Below the pieces are notes generated by a model. The model had not been told where the DNA came from, did not search any database, and saw only the letters and a program-made list of their open reading frames with translations. The position numbers and the translations under genes were made by a program. Positions 10,567 through 22,280 of a stretch of 64,000 nt of DNA are shown piece by piece. Source of the DNA: Paraphysomonas bandaiensis (lineage: Eukaryota > Chrysophyceae); the NCBI GenBank assembly GCA_965644295.1, contig CBFFRP010000016.1, positions 89,900-153,899 of the forward strand, given 5' to 3'. Each line of letters begins with the position of its first letter. Position 1 is the stretch's first letter.

Positions 10567-12044
10567 TTGGAATTTTTGCTGTATGTTTATATTTTGTGTG
10601 TTTATATTTATTGCTGCTACGAGTATAGAAATATGTGGTGACTAGTGTTAGATTCAGTTTGCAGTCGCATGGTAAAGGCCCTTAATGCCATATTGCTGGG
10701 TAATAAGGAAGCGACTACATATTTTCATCGGATATGCAACAAGATTGGAATGGAATTAAATATTTAGCTTGACAATGATGCGGCTGTATTGTCCGTGTGT
10801 AGGTCGCTTCATAGAATCACACTGTGATGATATCCTGTGTCGGAACCATTGATTCACAGCTGCTGTTCTTTTGATCTAGTCCGAGTAGATGACTGAGTAG
10901 TAAGATTATGATGAATCCCATGTGATGGTAATTCCCTTAGATGTATTATGTGACACTCGGATGACTTAATGGACTCTATCCTAGTATGATCTTAATGGGT
11001 TATGTCCCTAAGAGGATATACCCTCCAGTGAACATGTTATTGATCCTGTTGCTAAAATGGGTCCTAGTCGCTAGTAGCCTCCTACAACTCCATAGGTCTC
11101 CCCTGTCGTCTGTAGTTATAACGTGAATGACTATATATCTAATATCTACCTCGCTAGGCTGAAAGCAACTTCTCATAGTTTAAGTATGATGTCCGATACT
11201 TACAACTGCTGCACTGTTACTTACGCATAGCGAAGTTAAACTTCCGAACGGAAAGCCTTCTTTCAGGATATTTAGCGCACGGGCGGCGATTTGCAAAATA
11301 TCGAAAAGTAATTCTGCTATAAAACATGGTATCTCAGAAGCTGGCATGATTCATCAACAGCACTGTGGCTTGTCTGGACCCCACATTCCTCATAATCAGA
11401 TGGTTGTTTTATTCAGCCCGTTCAAGATGATGCTCATCAGACCCCACTCTACTTCCATATGCTCAATAAGGCACTGTTAAAAACCTCGTCGTCCTGATAG
11501 CCCTTAACTTAAATCGTCGCGTTGCTTGTGTTGCAGGTTCTGATTGTAATCCGAATGATCTCTCTTCTAATTGTTATGGATGCGGATAACAACCATGACA
11601 TCTGTATGCTAAGGATCAGCTTCCTATACATAGTCCCAATGATGACGACCTTTAGAAAATTTTTATTGATATGATTGCTGACTCTACAACATACCGTAGA
11701 GATTTTTCCTCTGGCAGATTGACTTGTGCCGACCGAATAATGTATAGAAAACAGATATTGCTCTACCCACTCATAGCCACAACATGCTCTCTAATTGTGT
11801 TTTATTAAGTCAACAAGAATTAATAATTGGCACACACTGAATAAATTATAAGGAAAAACAATCAGATAGTAGGTTAGTACGGATATTCTACTCGATTAGG
11901 GTTATCTCGAACGCATGTATTGAATACATATGCTGCAAAGTGCTGTAGCAGCAGAGAGAGTCAAGTCTAAATTGCTACCTTACATTGAAGACAAGTCTAT
12001 GTACATTGAAGACAAGACTATCAGTATACCCTCAACAATATCGG
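10567..12044. other. intergenic, no gene seen
   Basis: About 1.5 kb with dense stops in all frames and no recognisable exon. A short tandem duplication of ACATTGAAGACAAG occurs at about 11982-12017, just before the R1 repeat copy. Confidence 0.5.
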
Positions 12045-12500
12045 ACTCGCACCTTTTCGTGGTGTTCTGGGGGAAAACTAACGAAACTAACGTGAGCCGC
12101 ATATATAGTCAGCAGATAATTTTCTGTCCACTCATAGCCAATGCTTGTGTGGTGCAAGGGACACTAATAGAAGTGTCACTTGTGTTTGGGGCCCTGACGA
12201 ATAGACAGGCATCCGGGAATGGGCCCACCTCAAGACTCAAGACCATCCGGGGGTAGTGGGCTGCCTGCTGAAGTCAAGCTCCAGGCTGTTCACCTAAAGG
12301 ACTTCAAAATCCTGAAGTCTGCAGATGTCAAGCATATCAACATTCTGCTTGCTCACTGCGTTTGCCTTGAGTGATATAGAGATAGTGGCTGCACAAAAAG
12401 GTTTTTAGCGTTAAATAGTAGGATATCAGAGTTAAGCACGAGCTAGTTAAATTGCAATGCTAAATTAGTTCTGACTCTTAAACGCCTATTGATATAATAA
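12045..12500 (+). repeat. dispersed repeat family R1, copy 2
   Basis: It matches copy 1 over GTGAGCCGCATATATAGTC (12091), the CATCCGGG segment and AGGATATCAGAGTTAAGC (12420). It extends further left through CACCTTTTCGTGGTGTTCTG, a segment found again inverted near 41970-41990. A 50-60 bp block (GCAGATGTCAAGCATATCAAC) is shared with the fragment at 23540. Confidence 0.75.
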
Positions 12501-12797
12501 AGCATTTTGTACTGTCAGTACAGACAGTGATACTGAGACACTCCAGATCCCCAGGGTTATTACATTATTTTTCTAATCGTATTTTCTCTAGATGATGAGC
12601 AATAGTTGTATAGTTATAATCTACTGGTAGATGCAATGTAGAGTCTAAAATATACAATGATACATCGCCATCATTATACTTTCATATCATTGCTATAGTG
12701 CAGGTTTCAAATCGACTTCCCCGTGATAGTGAATGTTAATTAACATTATTGGTAAAGAAATAAAGCAGTTAGTATTGATCTTGCAAATTCACAAGTA

Positions 12798-13485
12798 CTA
12801 TTGACCAGAACTACCTACACTAAATCGACTCAATATACTTCCAACAGTACTTCCTGTTGGCGGAATGTCTTTTGCTGCAGTACTTCGAGCGGCAACAATA
12901 TTGCGTGCTCTTTCCATAGCCCGCTGTGCTGTCCTCTCTCGCTTCAAGCGCTGTCTAGTAGCTGGATTGTCGCAATTACTCCCACCAAACAACTTCTTCG
13001 AGTATTCTTCAGTTACAGAAGAAGTACTCTCCGATGTCCGTATAAGTCCTTTAGGGAGGCCCATACTAGCCGCAATCTCATCTGCTGATGAATAGAGCAG
13101 TCGAGAGGGACACGCCTCTCTCGTCACTGATCGATGACCCTGCACTGCAAGCTTAAAGGCATCTATCTCTGCTTGATCTATGTCTTCAGAGGGGTGCTGA
13201 TCGTGTGCTCTGTCTCTCTGTAGCGGGTGTTATCGTTATATGTATGGATGTATGTATGTGTGTGGGTCGCACCGTATGAGACTTGTGTTTCTTTGATCTC
13301 TTCTTCTTCTTCTTGTGTCTGCTGCTTCTGTCTGATGAATGCTCAGATTCAGAGTGCTTTCTTTTCTTTTTTCCCTCTCTATGATGATCATGCGTCATGA
13401 GTGTGTGTGTATGCGGTATGGCTTCCAACACTCGCAGATATGAAGGAAGAGACATGCAGGACTTGCAGGTACACAGAGAGGCCAT
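12798..13485 (-). CDS. Lys-rich basic protein of unknown function
   Basis: Two exons, 13485-13273 and 13217-12798, joined over a 55-bp GT-AG intron (phase 0), 210 residues. The first exon starts at ATG 13485; the next in-frame Met, at the MTHDHHREGKKK stretch, could be the true start. Residues about 35-72 are a very basic tract (KKKRKHSE, HKKKKKRSKKHKSH) of nuclear-localisation type. The second half is predicted helical with ERTAQRAMERARNIVAARS near the C-terminus. It resembles small spliceosome- or nucleolus-associated proteins in composition only; no family was recognised. It lies head-to-head with the P450 gene. Confidence 0.65.
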
Positions 13486-13985
13486 GGATCTCACACACCT
13501 GCACTATACACGGTATACGGTATACTAGACTGGTATACGGTGTAGCTGATGCAGAGGGAATACCGTTTTTAGAAGGATAAAAAGTACCTATACTGGTATA
13601 CTATACACTGGTATACATACGTCTACGGATCAGCGGTACAGTAGGTATGAACACCTATGCAATACTGTACCGATAGAGCTATGTACCTATACAACGCTGT
13701 ATGTACAGACGTACATATATACATAAAGACTACAGCGGTATACACAAAAAACAGCACAGTATGCCGACATATCTTTAGCGGTCGTAACTCCTTCAGTTTA
13801 TTCCTAAGCATGTCTTCATTGTTGAGGTATTGAGAGCGAGGCAGGCAGGAGTGCAAGTAGATGCATGTTATTAACCGCACATTTCACCCCTTGCGCTTTA
13901 CACTTCAATATAAGGTAAAGTTGCAGTTGTCACTGTACGAAGGTTCTCTCTGTGAATTAGACAGGCAGTTTATGTGTTGAGTGGT
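13486..13985. promoter_or_regulatory. divergent promoter with GTATAC and CAGCGGTA motifs
   Basis: Between the Lys-rich gene (-) and the P450 gene (+). It holds at least six GGTATAC or GTATAC palindromes (about 13508-13620 and 13738) and two CAGCGGTA cores (13631-13638, 13733-13740). Function is inferred from position and from recurrence in other promoters of this window. An open stretch on the minus strand near 13780-13860 (LNNEDMLRNKLKELRPLK) could be an unrecognised exon. Confidence 0.45.
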
Positions 13986-15589
13986 ATGGATAACTGGGTT
14001 GTTGTGCTTCAAGTGGTTGCTGCGATTATATTCGCTTATGTTCGCTACAGACTGTCTGTTGCCGAGCGAAAACGCATTGCAATGAATGTTCCTAGTGTTA
14101 CAGGAGGAGTTCCATTCTTCGGTCAAGTGTTCAAGATGCTCAAGGGGAGTCCGTGGGACATCATGAACAAGTGGGCACAAGAATTTGGTCATCGATTCAC
14201 GTTTCATTTGTTTGGATCGGATGCGTTTGTCGTATCAGATCCTGACATTCTGAAAGTGATACTGCAAACAAAGGTGCACATATTTAGGAAAGATCTGGAA
14301 TGGGTATACAGACCGTTCCTTGTTATTCTCGGGAATGGGCTTGTCACAGCTCACGGCGAAAGCTGGCGGCGTCAGCGAACACTTCTCTCCAGTGCCCTTC
14401 GTATTGATATTTTGGACGACATCCCAGCAATGGCTGTACGAGCTGTACAGCGTCTGTGTGTTAAGTTGGACAAGTGCTGTGCTGATGGAACCACAATAGA
14501 GATGGCAGAAGAATTCCGACACTTGACTCTGCAAGTTATCGCTGAAGCTATTCTGTCCCTTAGTCCAGAGGAAAGTGACGAAACGTTTGCTCATATGTAC
14601 CTTCCTATTGTAGAGGAGGGAAATCTTCGCACATGGCACCCGGAACGGATGTATCTACCTACCCCTGCATACTTCAAGCATCAAGCTGATGTCAAGAAAC
14701 TCAATGACTATGTTGTGGGACTTATCACGAAGCGCTGGGATTTGAGACGGGAAGAGAAAGCGAGCAGGAAAAAAACTACTCGCAGACAGGATATATTGGA
14801 TAAAGTATTAAATGCGATTTCTGAGGATGACTGGAATGCGGCCACGATCGCGCAGGTGAGAGACGAAGTCAAGACATTCATATTAGCCGGACACGAGGTA
14901 AGCACTCACGCATACGTATTAATTACTTGTACGTTTCTGCTGTTGATAGCTTGACTGACAATAGATGTTTCTAATACTTGTGCGTTTAGACTTCCGCCAG
15001 TATGCTTGCTTGGACTCTCTACGAACTCAGTATGAACCCCAAACTTCTTGCCACCTTACGAGAGGAGACTGAACAAGTATATGGCGCACCCGTTGCCCCG
15101 GGGGCAGACTTAAGTACATGCATGCCTAAGAAGCGCGAAAGCCTATCGCGACTTGAGTATGCTGATTGTTGTCTTCGGGAGAGTCTGAGAAAGTACTCTG
15201 TGGTTCCTAGTGTCGTGCGGGTGCCCTCGGAGGACGTTGAGATCAATGACCACGTGATTCCGAAAGGGACAAGTGTAATAATCAACATTATGGCTGCGCA
15301 CCACAACGAAGAGAATTGGAAGAATCCGAGTGAATATAACCCGACTAGATTCTTAAAAGGAGAGAGCAGCATCAAACCCTATACTTTTCTACCTTTCGTG
15401 GATGGTCCACGCAACTGTCTCGGACAGTTTCTCTCACTTCTTGAATCTAAAGTAGTTCTATCAATGCTTGTACATCATTATGATTTCGAGGTCACGAACT
15501 TAAATGATGCAGGGCTAACACATCCTTTCATGGTTCCGATTATTCCCAAAACTGGACATATTATGAAAGTAAGTAGACGGAATGGATAG
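13986..15589 (+). CDS. CYP: cytochrome P450 monooxygenase
   Basis: Two exons, 13986-14897 and 14990-15589, with a 92-bp GT-AG intron, 503 residues. The N-terminal membrane anchor is WVVVLQVVAAIIFAYV. The I-helix oxygen-activation motif AGHETSA spans the splice junction, which confirms the join. The K-helix ExxR is ESLR, and the heme-binding loop is FVDGPRNCLG with the Cys thiolate ligand. It should sit in the ER or a plastid-associated membrane and use a P450 reductase. The sequence has the character of the microsomal CYP3/CYP4/CYP72-type clans; substrate is unknown. The start was moved to ATG 13986 because upstream in-frame codons are not ATG. Confidence 0.95.
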
Positions 15590-15733
15590 TAGCTGTGGAG
15601 CAGCGCTTGTGATAGGTTTTCGATGAATCAGTTTGCTTGTTACGTAATTTTTGAATAAGCAAAACTTACTCGATATGTTTTTTTATGTTTTTGTCTTTAT
15701 GCATGATGCATCTTTTGCATCAAGGACTACAAA

Positions 15734-15833
15734 ATGGGAAATATTATTCAACCTAGCCATTCTTATGTACATTGACTACACACTGTGACTGTTTAAAAAA
15801 AACAGCTCACACCACACAACATATTAATGGCTT
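15734..15833 (+). repeat. dispersed repeat R2, copy 1
   Basis: Shares GGGAAATATTATTCAA, TACACACTGTGACTG and CTCACACCACACAA in the same order and orientation with 18816-18965. Confidence 0.65.
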
Positions 15834-16219
15834 ACAGAGATCAGAACAAACATTCAAACATAACAATTAACTGTATGCACATATCTACTTAACACAGTGT
15901 ACGTGTATGTCTATCTAGCCTATCTATATAGCTTATAACTATATAGCGATGGGTCCCTTTTGAGTATTATGTGGAAGAGGAGGGGTCAATGAAACTGTCA
16001 ATATAACTCACTCTATGATCTGCAGGGCACCTCTAGATCTTCAGATGTAATGATTGATAATGTATAAATATATATTTGACATGACTAATAAGTCATTCAA
16101 AGATAGAATAAACAGATTAAATATCGATTAAACATTAGTCAACCTTAGATAAACAAAACAGCGAGGTGCATTGAATACTATCATTTTATCAGTCACTAAT
16201 AACTTATTACTTGTTATTA

Positions 16220-16395
16220 TTACCCAAAGCACATACGTCGTAGACATCTCTCCTGTACGAAATGCTTGCCAGTTGTAATGCACTCTTCCCAGAAGTTATC
16301 AGAATTTGGAATTGAGACGCTGGAGCTTAGAACGAGATCCGCGTGCTTTGGATGCGGCTCATACAGCACGCACTGTATAGTGCAGTCTCTCCACT
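16220..16395 (-). pseudogene. possible 3' exon or ankyrin-repeat-like relic
   Basis: An open frame of about 57 codons ends at TAA 16222-16220 and is preceded by splice-acceptor-like CTAG or CAG. The translation includes LYEPHPKHADLVLSSS and WEECITTGKHFVQERCLRRM, which has an ankyrin-like rhythm. In the adjacent frame the start reads GETALYSAC, also ankyrin-like, so a frameshift relic is possible. No convincing upstream exon was found. Confidence 0.25.
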
Positions 16396-17052
16396 AGAAA
16401 CATACACGGTTGTTCATATTTCTTAGCTTCCATGTCGTTGTTGCCAAATCATTTTACTGTCATACAACCCTCATCAATGACGTTAACTACCACACCTCTA
16501 ATAAGCCACGTTTTGAAGATAGAATCATCAGTATGCATGCATTGACAGGGTTGTTGGTGTCTACATGCATGTATATATGTCCCATTGAACGGTTAGAGTG
16601 GGCCAATCAGATGACAGGAAGTGAACTTAGAATTCTAGAAGTGGGATAGTCTGTTACGTATGTGATGGTATACCAGTGTATACCACTGTATACACGCGCT
16701 GCCTCGCTTGTTCCCCAAAACGTATTATCACTAATACCGCTGTATTGTTGTGGAATACATTGGTATGGAGAGTATACAGTGAGTATAGCGTAGGTATACC
16801 GTGGGTGGGGAGGGAGTATACGGTCCCCTACAGCGGTATATTATGGTCGCCCAGTGAGGTCGAACTTCTGTGTGTGTGTGTTCCCCTGCAGAGGACTCAC
16901 ATCAGTGTGTGGTCGCATGTGCGTATGCAGCTCTATGCTTGTATCTGCCATGAGCTGTTCCCATCTCACGTCAGAAATCGATTTACGAAAGACGGGAACA
17001 ACTCCGTTAATGATCTCAATGGCTGTTCATTATTTATATGCTCTGATACAAG

Positions 17053-18450
17053 ATGCCGACTGCTCCTCTATCATCCGGTCATGCTCATGCCACTCCTGTA
17101 CATGCAGGTGATAAATCTGATGGAAACACCATTGAGTGTCTCTCATATCCTCCATATGATCCAGCTGATATCATCTCTGTCTCTGGCTCCTCTTATGGGA
17201 TAGACTGCAGCCCCTCAGCTAACACTGGGGCTCATAGTAAATTCGGATCACTCACAGAATCTGGTGATGATGATTACATGCAATCCAGATCTGAGACACA
17301 CACCGACACTTGTAGCGCTCAGGTAGTGTCACCACTCTCAAAACCACAAGATGTTCCAATGGACCAGATATCTGATATGTCCGCACGTGACATTGTGCCC
17401 ACGAAACTCATTCAGGTTTATGGCAAAGCCTTTCTCGTACCTATTCACGAAAAGGACGCCGAAACTATCCGTCAGCTGGCACGCATGGGATCGAATGCCT
17501 GTGACATACATATATCTGTGGAGCACATGGCTCCCGACGAACTGGAATCTTTTCTTAATCACATCGACCCACCCGAAAAGAAAGCGAAACAGGGCACACG
17601 TGAAAATCCTGAGCCTGCATTAACACCAAAGCATGTCTATAAGACTTCTTGTGATACCTACCGTGTGCAATTGAGCAAGGGCTCTCGTCTCTTCCCGAAC
17701 AAAAAGTTTAGCCGAAATGCGAGGACTGAGATTGACGCTTTGTGGCTCTGTGAATGTGCGCTTGTTCTTATAGATCAACCGGAAACGTTTCGTGACTTGC
17801 TTCGCAATGGTAATTTTCAGTACCTCTTACAGAAAGAAATTATTTCTTCGGCCGATGACTTTGCTGCTCAACTACAGCGTAGTGTTAAAGAGCTTGGAAA
17901 TCGCAAGAAGCTGAAAGCACATGAGATTGACCAGATCACTTCCACGTTGAAGTGCATTCTGCCATCTTACCCAAACTCTCAGGATAGTCATGCGTCCACT
18001 GGATATGCTACTGGAGTTGAAAGAAATCTAGCGGAACGCACTCGGAGGTCGTTCTCTGCCATCATGTGTGAGCAATGGGGAGGCGTGGGTGGTGGTGATG
18101 TAGATCGCCGAAAGAGGCGCAAATTGCCTCGGGCGACTGTGGAAGATTATCGTCAGCAAGGTACTCAGCACTTATCACCACCGATGAATTATGCTTCGCA
18201 CTACCCTCCAGTTCAACAACATCAACATCACGTGGATTATTCTCATGAACATCAGGGAGATAACATGGTATTTTCTTTACCCTTAGCTGCAATGTACCAT
18301 GCACCTCAGCAACAACATGACAATATGTACTTCCAGCATATTAATCAGTCACAACATCATCAACATCACCTACAGTATCAGATGCAGCAGCAACCTCGAC
18401 CTGACCCATCGTCGCACAATCCTTATGTGTATCTGCATAAAAATCCCTAG
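17053..18450 (+). CDS. putative AP2-like DNA-binding regulator, Gln/His-rich tail
   Basis: Single exon, 465 residues, from ATG 17053. The N-terminal 110 residues are Ser/Asp-rich and disordered. Residues about 194-260 (VYKTSCDTYRVQLSKGSR...NKKFSRN, then ALWLCECALVLI) have the pattern of an AP2/ERF-like fold: a basic beta sheet with a conserved YRVQL strand, followed by an amphipathic helix, as in the divergent AP2-like domains of stramenopiles. A basic patch RRKRRK is near residue 352. The last 85 residues are rich in Gln and His (QQHQHH), typical of activation or condensate-forming tails. A nuclear transcription factor is the best guess, but the AP2 assignment is by pattern and uncertain. 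Confidence 0.65.
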   Translation: MPTAPLSSGHAHATPVHAGDKSDGNTIECLSYPPYDPADIISVSGSSYGIDCSPSANTGAHSKFGSLTESGDDDYMQSRSETHTDTCSAQVVSPLSKPQDVPMDQISDMSARDIVPTKLIQVYGKAFLVPIHEKDAETIRQLARMGSNACDIHISVEHMAPDELESFLNHIDPPEKKAKQGTRENPEPALTPKHVYKTSCDTYRVQLSKGSRLFPNKKFSRNARTEIDALWLCECALVLIDQPETFRDLLRNGNFQYLLQKEIISSADDFAAQLQRSVKELGNRKKLKAHEIDQITSTLKCILPSYPNSQDSHASTGYATGVERNLAERTRRSFSAIMCEQWGGVGGGDVDRRKRRKLPRATVEDYRQQGTQHLSPPMNYASHYPPVQQHQHHVDYSHEHQGDNMVFSLPLAAMYHAPQQQHDNMYFQHINQSQHHQHHLQYQMQQQPRPDPSSHNPYVYLHKNP

Positions 18451-18815
18451 TCGACTAGTGAAGTGATGAAAAAAGTGATTCCTTCCCTCGTATCGTGGTC
18501 TGGCCTTGAAATTAAGAACAGACACCGAATACATACTTTAACCCAAAGAAAGAAGTAGCTAGCGCCATTTTGATTTATTACGTATTTTGGCTACGCATTA
18601 TGTACACTTCACATGTGTACATCATCCAAGAATGAAACATTTATTGGTTGTGTAGTAGCCATTTCGACTATATATGACGACGACTGTAGTTCAATAGCAG
18701 AAATTAAACTGTGATAACCTCTGCGTAATAGATCTGATGTAATAATTCATTTTGAAAACTCTATTCTTTTCTTTATTAAGCCCAAGTAAAATACCTAGAA
18801 ATTTATTACTGGTTG

Positions 18816-18965
18816 GGAAATATTATTCAAGCTATTTTTGTGGAATAACCTAGTCAAAGTAATAAATGACTCAACCCAGTCAATTTTGGTATTTAACTTA
18901 CTAGTCGTTGATTACACACTGTGACTGGCTAAGATACCATCTCACACCACACAATATATTACTGA
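18816..18965 (+). repeat. dispersed repeat R2, copy 2
   Basis: Same landmarks as copy 1, with an extra 50 bp between GGGAAATATTATTCAA and TACACACTGTGACTG. Confidence 0.6.
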
Positions 18966-19056
18966 TCAATACATTAGTTTTCTGTTAGGCACATAATTAT
19001 CTCCGTAAGTTGGATGTCTTCTATTATAAACTGTATGATGTTATGATAGTAGTAAG

Positions 19057-19160
19057 AATGGTCACACTTAGTGCTTGCAGAGACACACAAACAGTTCTCG
19101 TAGCGCTAAATTGTAGGATATCAGAGTTCGCGCTAGTTAGTAAATGTTAGATGCTTATCT
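19057..19160 (+). repeat. R1 3' fragment
   Basis: Carries only the 3' part of R1: GTGCTTGCAGAGACACACAA, TCGTAGCGCTAAAT and AGGATATCAGAGTT. Confidence 0.6.
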
Positions 19161-20025
19161 AACTTGACAAGTTTGTTCATCCAGCTACTAATCTGGTTTT
19201 TACTCTTGAATGCCTATTTTGCTAGATAAATGATAAACATACGTTAACTACCTGATGTTATTGGTTATATAGGTTCCACATTATAATTCTACTAACCTTA
19301 TTACCTGTCTTCTTTACTGAATTACCTGGACGTGATACACACTACATGCTTAAATTATAAATTATGATTAATATCATTTATTCATTCGTTGTCATTCGCC
19401 AAATTCATATTATTTCAACTACCAGTCGTATTCATACGACCATAGATAGACAAGTACTTATACAGTCAATATATTCCAGTTTCACTACTACCCTATCATC
19501 TCAACAGTTCATTTAGTACTGTAAATCACTACTGTATAGAGTATTCTTCAAGTAACGATCATAATTCAAATACCTTAAAACTACAGCTTATAATTGCTCT
19601 CACAGCAAAAACTCGGCAAGAATTCCTTGAAATGTAAAATATCGTGATATACTTGATGATATAACTTATCATGTCGCCGAAATTTCTACATTCCGAGAGC
19701 GTACCCTAGTGAACTGCTACGTAGTGTTGACAAAGCTAAGAGTAACGTATAGATTATTAATATAAATCTCAGCGTATTCTTTTTGTGTCGGCACCAAGAA
19801 AGCTATATTATATAGAATTACATATATACAAGAGTCATGCATAGTTATGAGAAATTCCACGTAATCTTAGCAAAGCTGAACACGGGTGGGGCAGCAACAG
19901 AATCTGCGTGTGACCTATGCGGTCAGCTACGTTGGTACACGGATAGAATATATTGAACTACAACCAACTCCTACGTGCGTACTTGAAGTTTGGTAAAGCC
20001 TAACGCTAGTAGTTATCCTGTATTC

Positions 20026-20195
20026 TATGTAGCAATGAAATTCAGAATATACATGACTACACTATAGGAGTAGCTATTACAAGTATACAAAGAAACTGAA
20101 AATATAGTAGCTGTTAAAGATCCTTTTTGTAGAATTGAATGTTGATGTTGGTGAATGACGTGGTTCCTAACTCACGGTGCTACAATATCATAATA
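20026..20195 (+). repeat. direct repeat unit a
   Basis: About 170 bp starting TATGTAGCAATGAAAT and including AGTATACAAAGAAACTGAAA. Repeated in the same orientation about 295 bp downstream. Confidence 0.8.
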
Positions 20196-20320
20196 TCAAT
20201 CAGTCAATATTGCACTCTTAAAAGCTTAAGTTAATAGAATCAGTGCTATATCGGTGTTATACGTGGTGCACGTGTGCACCAGTTGGCCTACAATATGGTC
20301 GCGTCCTCGGAATGGGGCAC

Positions 20321-20500
20321 TATGTAGCAATGAAATACAGAATATACGGGACTACACTATATAGCACTATAGCAGTAGATATTAAAAGTATACAAAGAAA
20401 CTGAAAATATAGTAGCTGTTAAAGATACGATTTTTTTGAACAGAATGTTGGTGTTGGTGATTGACGTGGTTCATCAATGACAGTGCTACAACATCATAAT
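20321..20500 (+). repeat. direct repeat unit b
   Basis: Second copy of the unit at 20026-20195, about 85-90 percent identical by eye, with a short insertion near TATAGCACTATAGCAG. Confidence 0.8.
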
Positions 20501-20978
20501 TTTACTATATCTCTCTTAACGTAATTCAGTCAATACTGTGCTACTACAAGTATAATTTAATACAAATAAGTTTTTAATAGATCCAGACATCAAACGACGC
20601 ATGCAAGCACGCGCTATACCTCGTTATCGCACAGTGTGTGCAAATGATAATATACAGCAAATTGTTGCAAGTATAGTGCAGGGGTATCTAGCGAACTCTC
20701 CTGACAATATGTTTTACAACTATTCTTTGATATATTTAACGATTTACAACTATTCTCCTGTAGTTTCGGTAACACGCTAAAATCGCGAACGCCGGCAAAT
20801 ATTTGAAAAGTACAAAATATCATATAAATGCGGCCATGTAACATATATTTTGGAATTGTGTTCCATGCTAATTAGCTAACACCACCTATACAACTTATAG
20901 TAATACTACAACATTCAGAGCAGAGTAATATGATAATATTATACAACCACCACATTCTAAGTCAAAGAGTGAAACAAA

Positions 20979-21542
20979 TTAACGCTTAGTTGTACGGCTT
21001 CTAGAGGATGCAAAGCTTTCAGGATTAGCTTTTAACCTTTCTTTTCTTTTCTGCTCCGCCACAAATGCGTCTATCCTCTCTTGTGCCTCTCGACTTCGCC
21101 TCATTTCGTCCGTTTCCTCCTGTAGAACTTTAGTTTCAGACTCAGCATAGGCTTGCATGCGTGTTTTTCTCTTTTGGGCAATAGTGCGCCTCTTATGTCT
21201 CTCCAATGCAGAAGGGCATGCCATAAAGCATACCCAGTATAATATTGGAATCTGAAATAATCCTCCTAGAATGGCGAGCCCTAAAATCTTGGGTTGACTC
21301 TGGAAAGCATCTGTCTCGGCCAAGCCAAAGAAAATAAGAAATATGCCCAACAGACAGAGAACCCATGCTACCAGCGTGAAAGCAACCCGAAATCGAACAA
21401 ACGTCTCATCTTCTTCCAGGTCCGTCATATGGGAGTCAATACGATTATAAACCACACCAACTTCAAGATCATTGACATAGTCATCATATAGAATAATATT
21501 CTCATCTTCTTTGAGCTCATCGGGTATAGGAGCAACCTGCAT
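20979..21542 (-). CDS. two-TM protein with charged coiled-coil tail
   Basis: Single exon, 187 residues, from ATG 21542. An acidic N-terminus (DELKEDENIILYDDYVND) is followed by two hydrophobic helices at residues about 54-75 (FTLVAWVLCLLGIFLIFFG) and 86-108 (ILGLAILGGLFQIPILYW). The remaining 75 residues are strongly charged, with heptad-like helices and a basic end. This is the layout of small tail-exposed ER/Golgi or organelle membrane proteins. No family was recognised. It is head-to-head with the LC8 gene. Confidence 0.7.
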   Translation of the reverse strand: MQVAPIPDELKEDENIILYDDYVNDLEVGVVYNRIDSHMTDLEEDETFVRFRVAFTLVAWVLCLLGIFLIFFGLAETDAFQSQPKILGLAILGGLFQIPILYWVCFMACPSALERHKRRTIAQKRKTRMQAYAESETKVLQEETDEMRRSREAQERIDAFVAEQKRKERLKANPESFASSRSRTTKR

Positions 21543-22280
21543 CCCTCCTCGTAGAGTCTACTTATAGGATTGTATCACCCGCTGGATCTCCTATCTGATG
21601 ATAGGGATATACGCTACACACATATGCCACAGTCAGTATACAACATCACTGGAGAGTACAACAAACATAAGTGATATTTCGATTAAGAGTGTTGGCCGCA
21701 ATGGTGCTCCTGGCCGTATCTGATGTTGTTAATGGATATATATGTGCAGTGGTCCTGTACATACAGGTACATGTGTGCTGTACACGACTGTTACATAGAC
21801 TAGTAGGATGGCATACATACAGACAGCAGAGAGTGTACATCTCTTCTGGAACAATCGTACTATTCGACATGGACATACAGTACCATAAGTACAAGTACAG
21901 CAGTACATATAGTTCACCTGTATACGCAGTGTATTCTAGTCACACTTTACGGGCTACATAACATAACAGATACACGTACGGGCTACACACTTGTACCAGG
22001 ACAAGTGAAACCGTTACCTTGTCATCTGGGTGCTACGTACAGATCCATATATAAGCCCACCACAGCAGTTCACATACATACACAGCACATATACATACAT
22101 ACATATACAGCGCATACATATATGCACACACCTCATGCATCATCTACATCTCCAGACCATAACACCTGGATACATACATACATATATCTACGACCAACGC
22201 ACTACTCTGTGATAGATAGGGCATATATTCTCTTAATTATATTTGCATATTTGGTTCACTATCATTAAATAGTTGCTAAG
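21543..22280. promoter_or_regulatory. divergent promoter region
   Basis: Separates the two-TM gene (-) and the LC8 gene (+). It contains CAGCAGTA at 21898-21905, TGTACATACAGGTACATG-type palindromes, and scattered CATA tetranucleotides at about 22075-22130. No gene seen. Confidence 0.4.

Larger units (their letters stand above)
15590..17052. other. intergenic with repeat R2, a possible gene relic and promoter
   Basis: Contains copy 1 of repeat R2 (15734-15833), an ankyrin-like coding relic on the minus strand (16220-16395), and from 16668 a promoter-like stretch upstream of the next gene with GGTATAC-type palindromes (16668-16695, 16793) and CAGCGGTA at 16831-16838. Confidence 0.45.
18451..20978. 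other. 2.5 kb intergenic, repeat fragments only
   Basis: No coding potential seen. It holds R2 copy 2 (18816-18965), an R1 3' fragment (19057-19160) and a direct duplication (20026-20195 and 20321-20500). Confidence 0.5.

Noticed and set aside
16216-16650. Elongation factor 2-like C-terminal exons on the minus strand
   Set aside because: A few residues looked similar (GLLE, QCV), but the order and spacing do not match the family.
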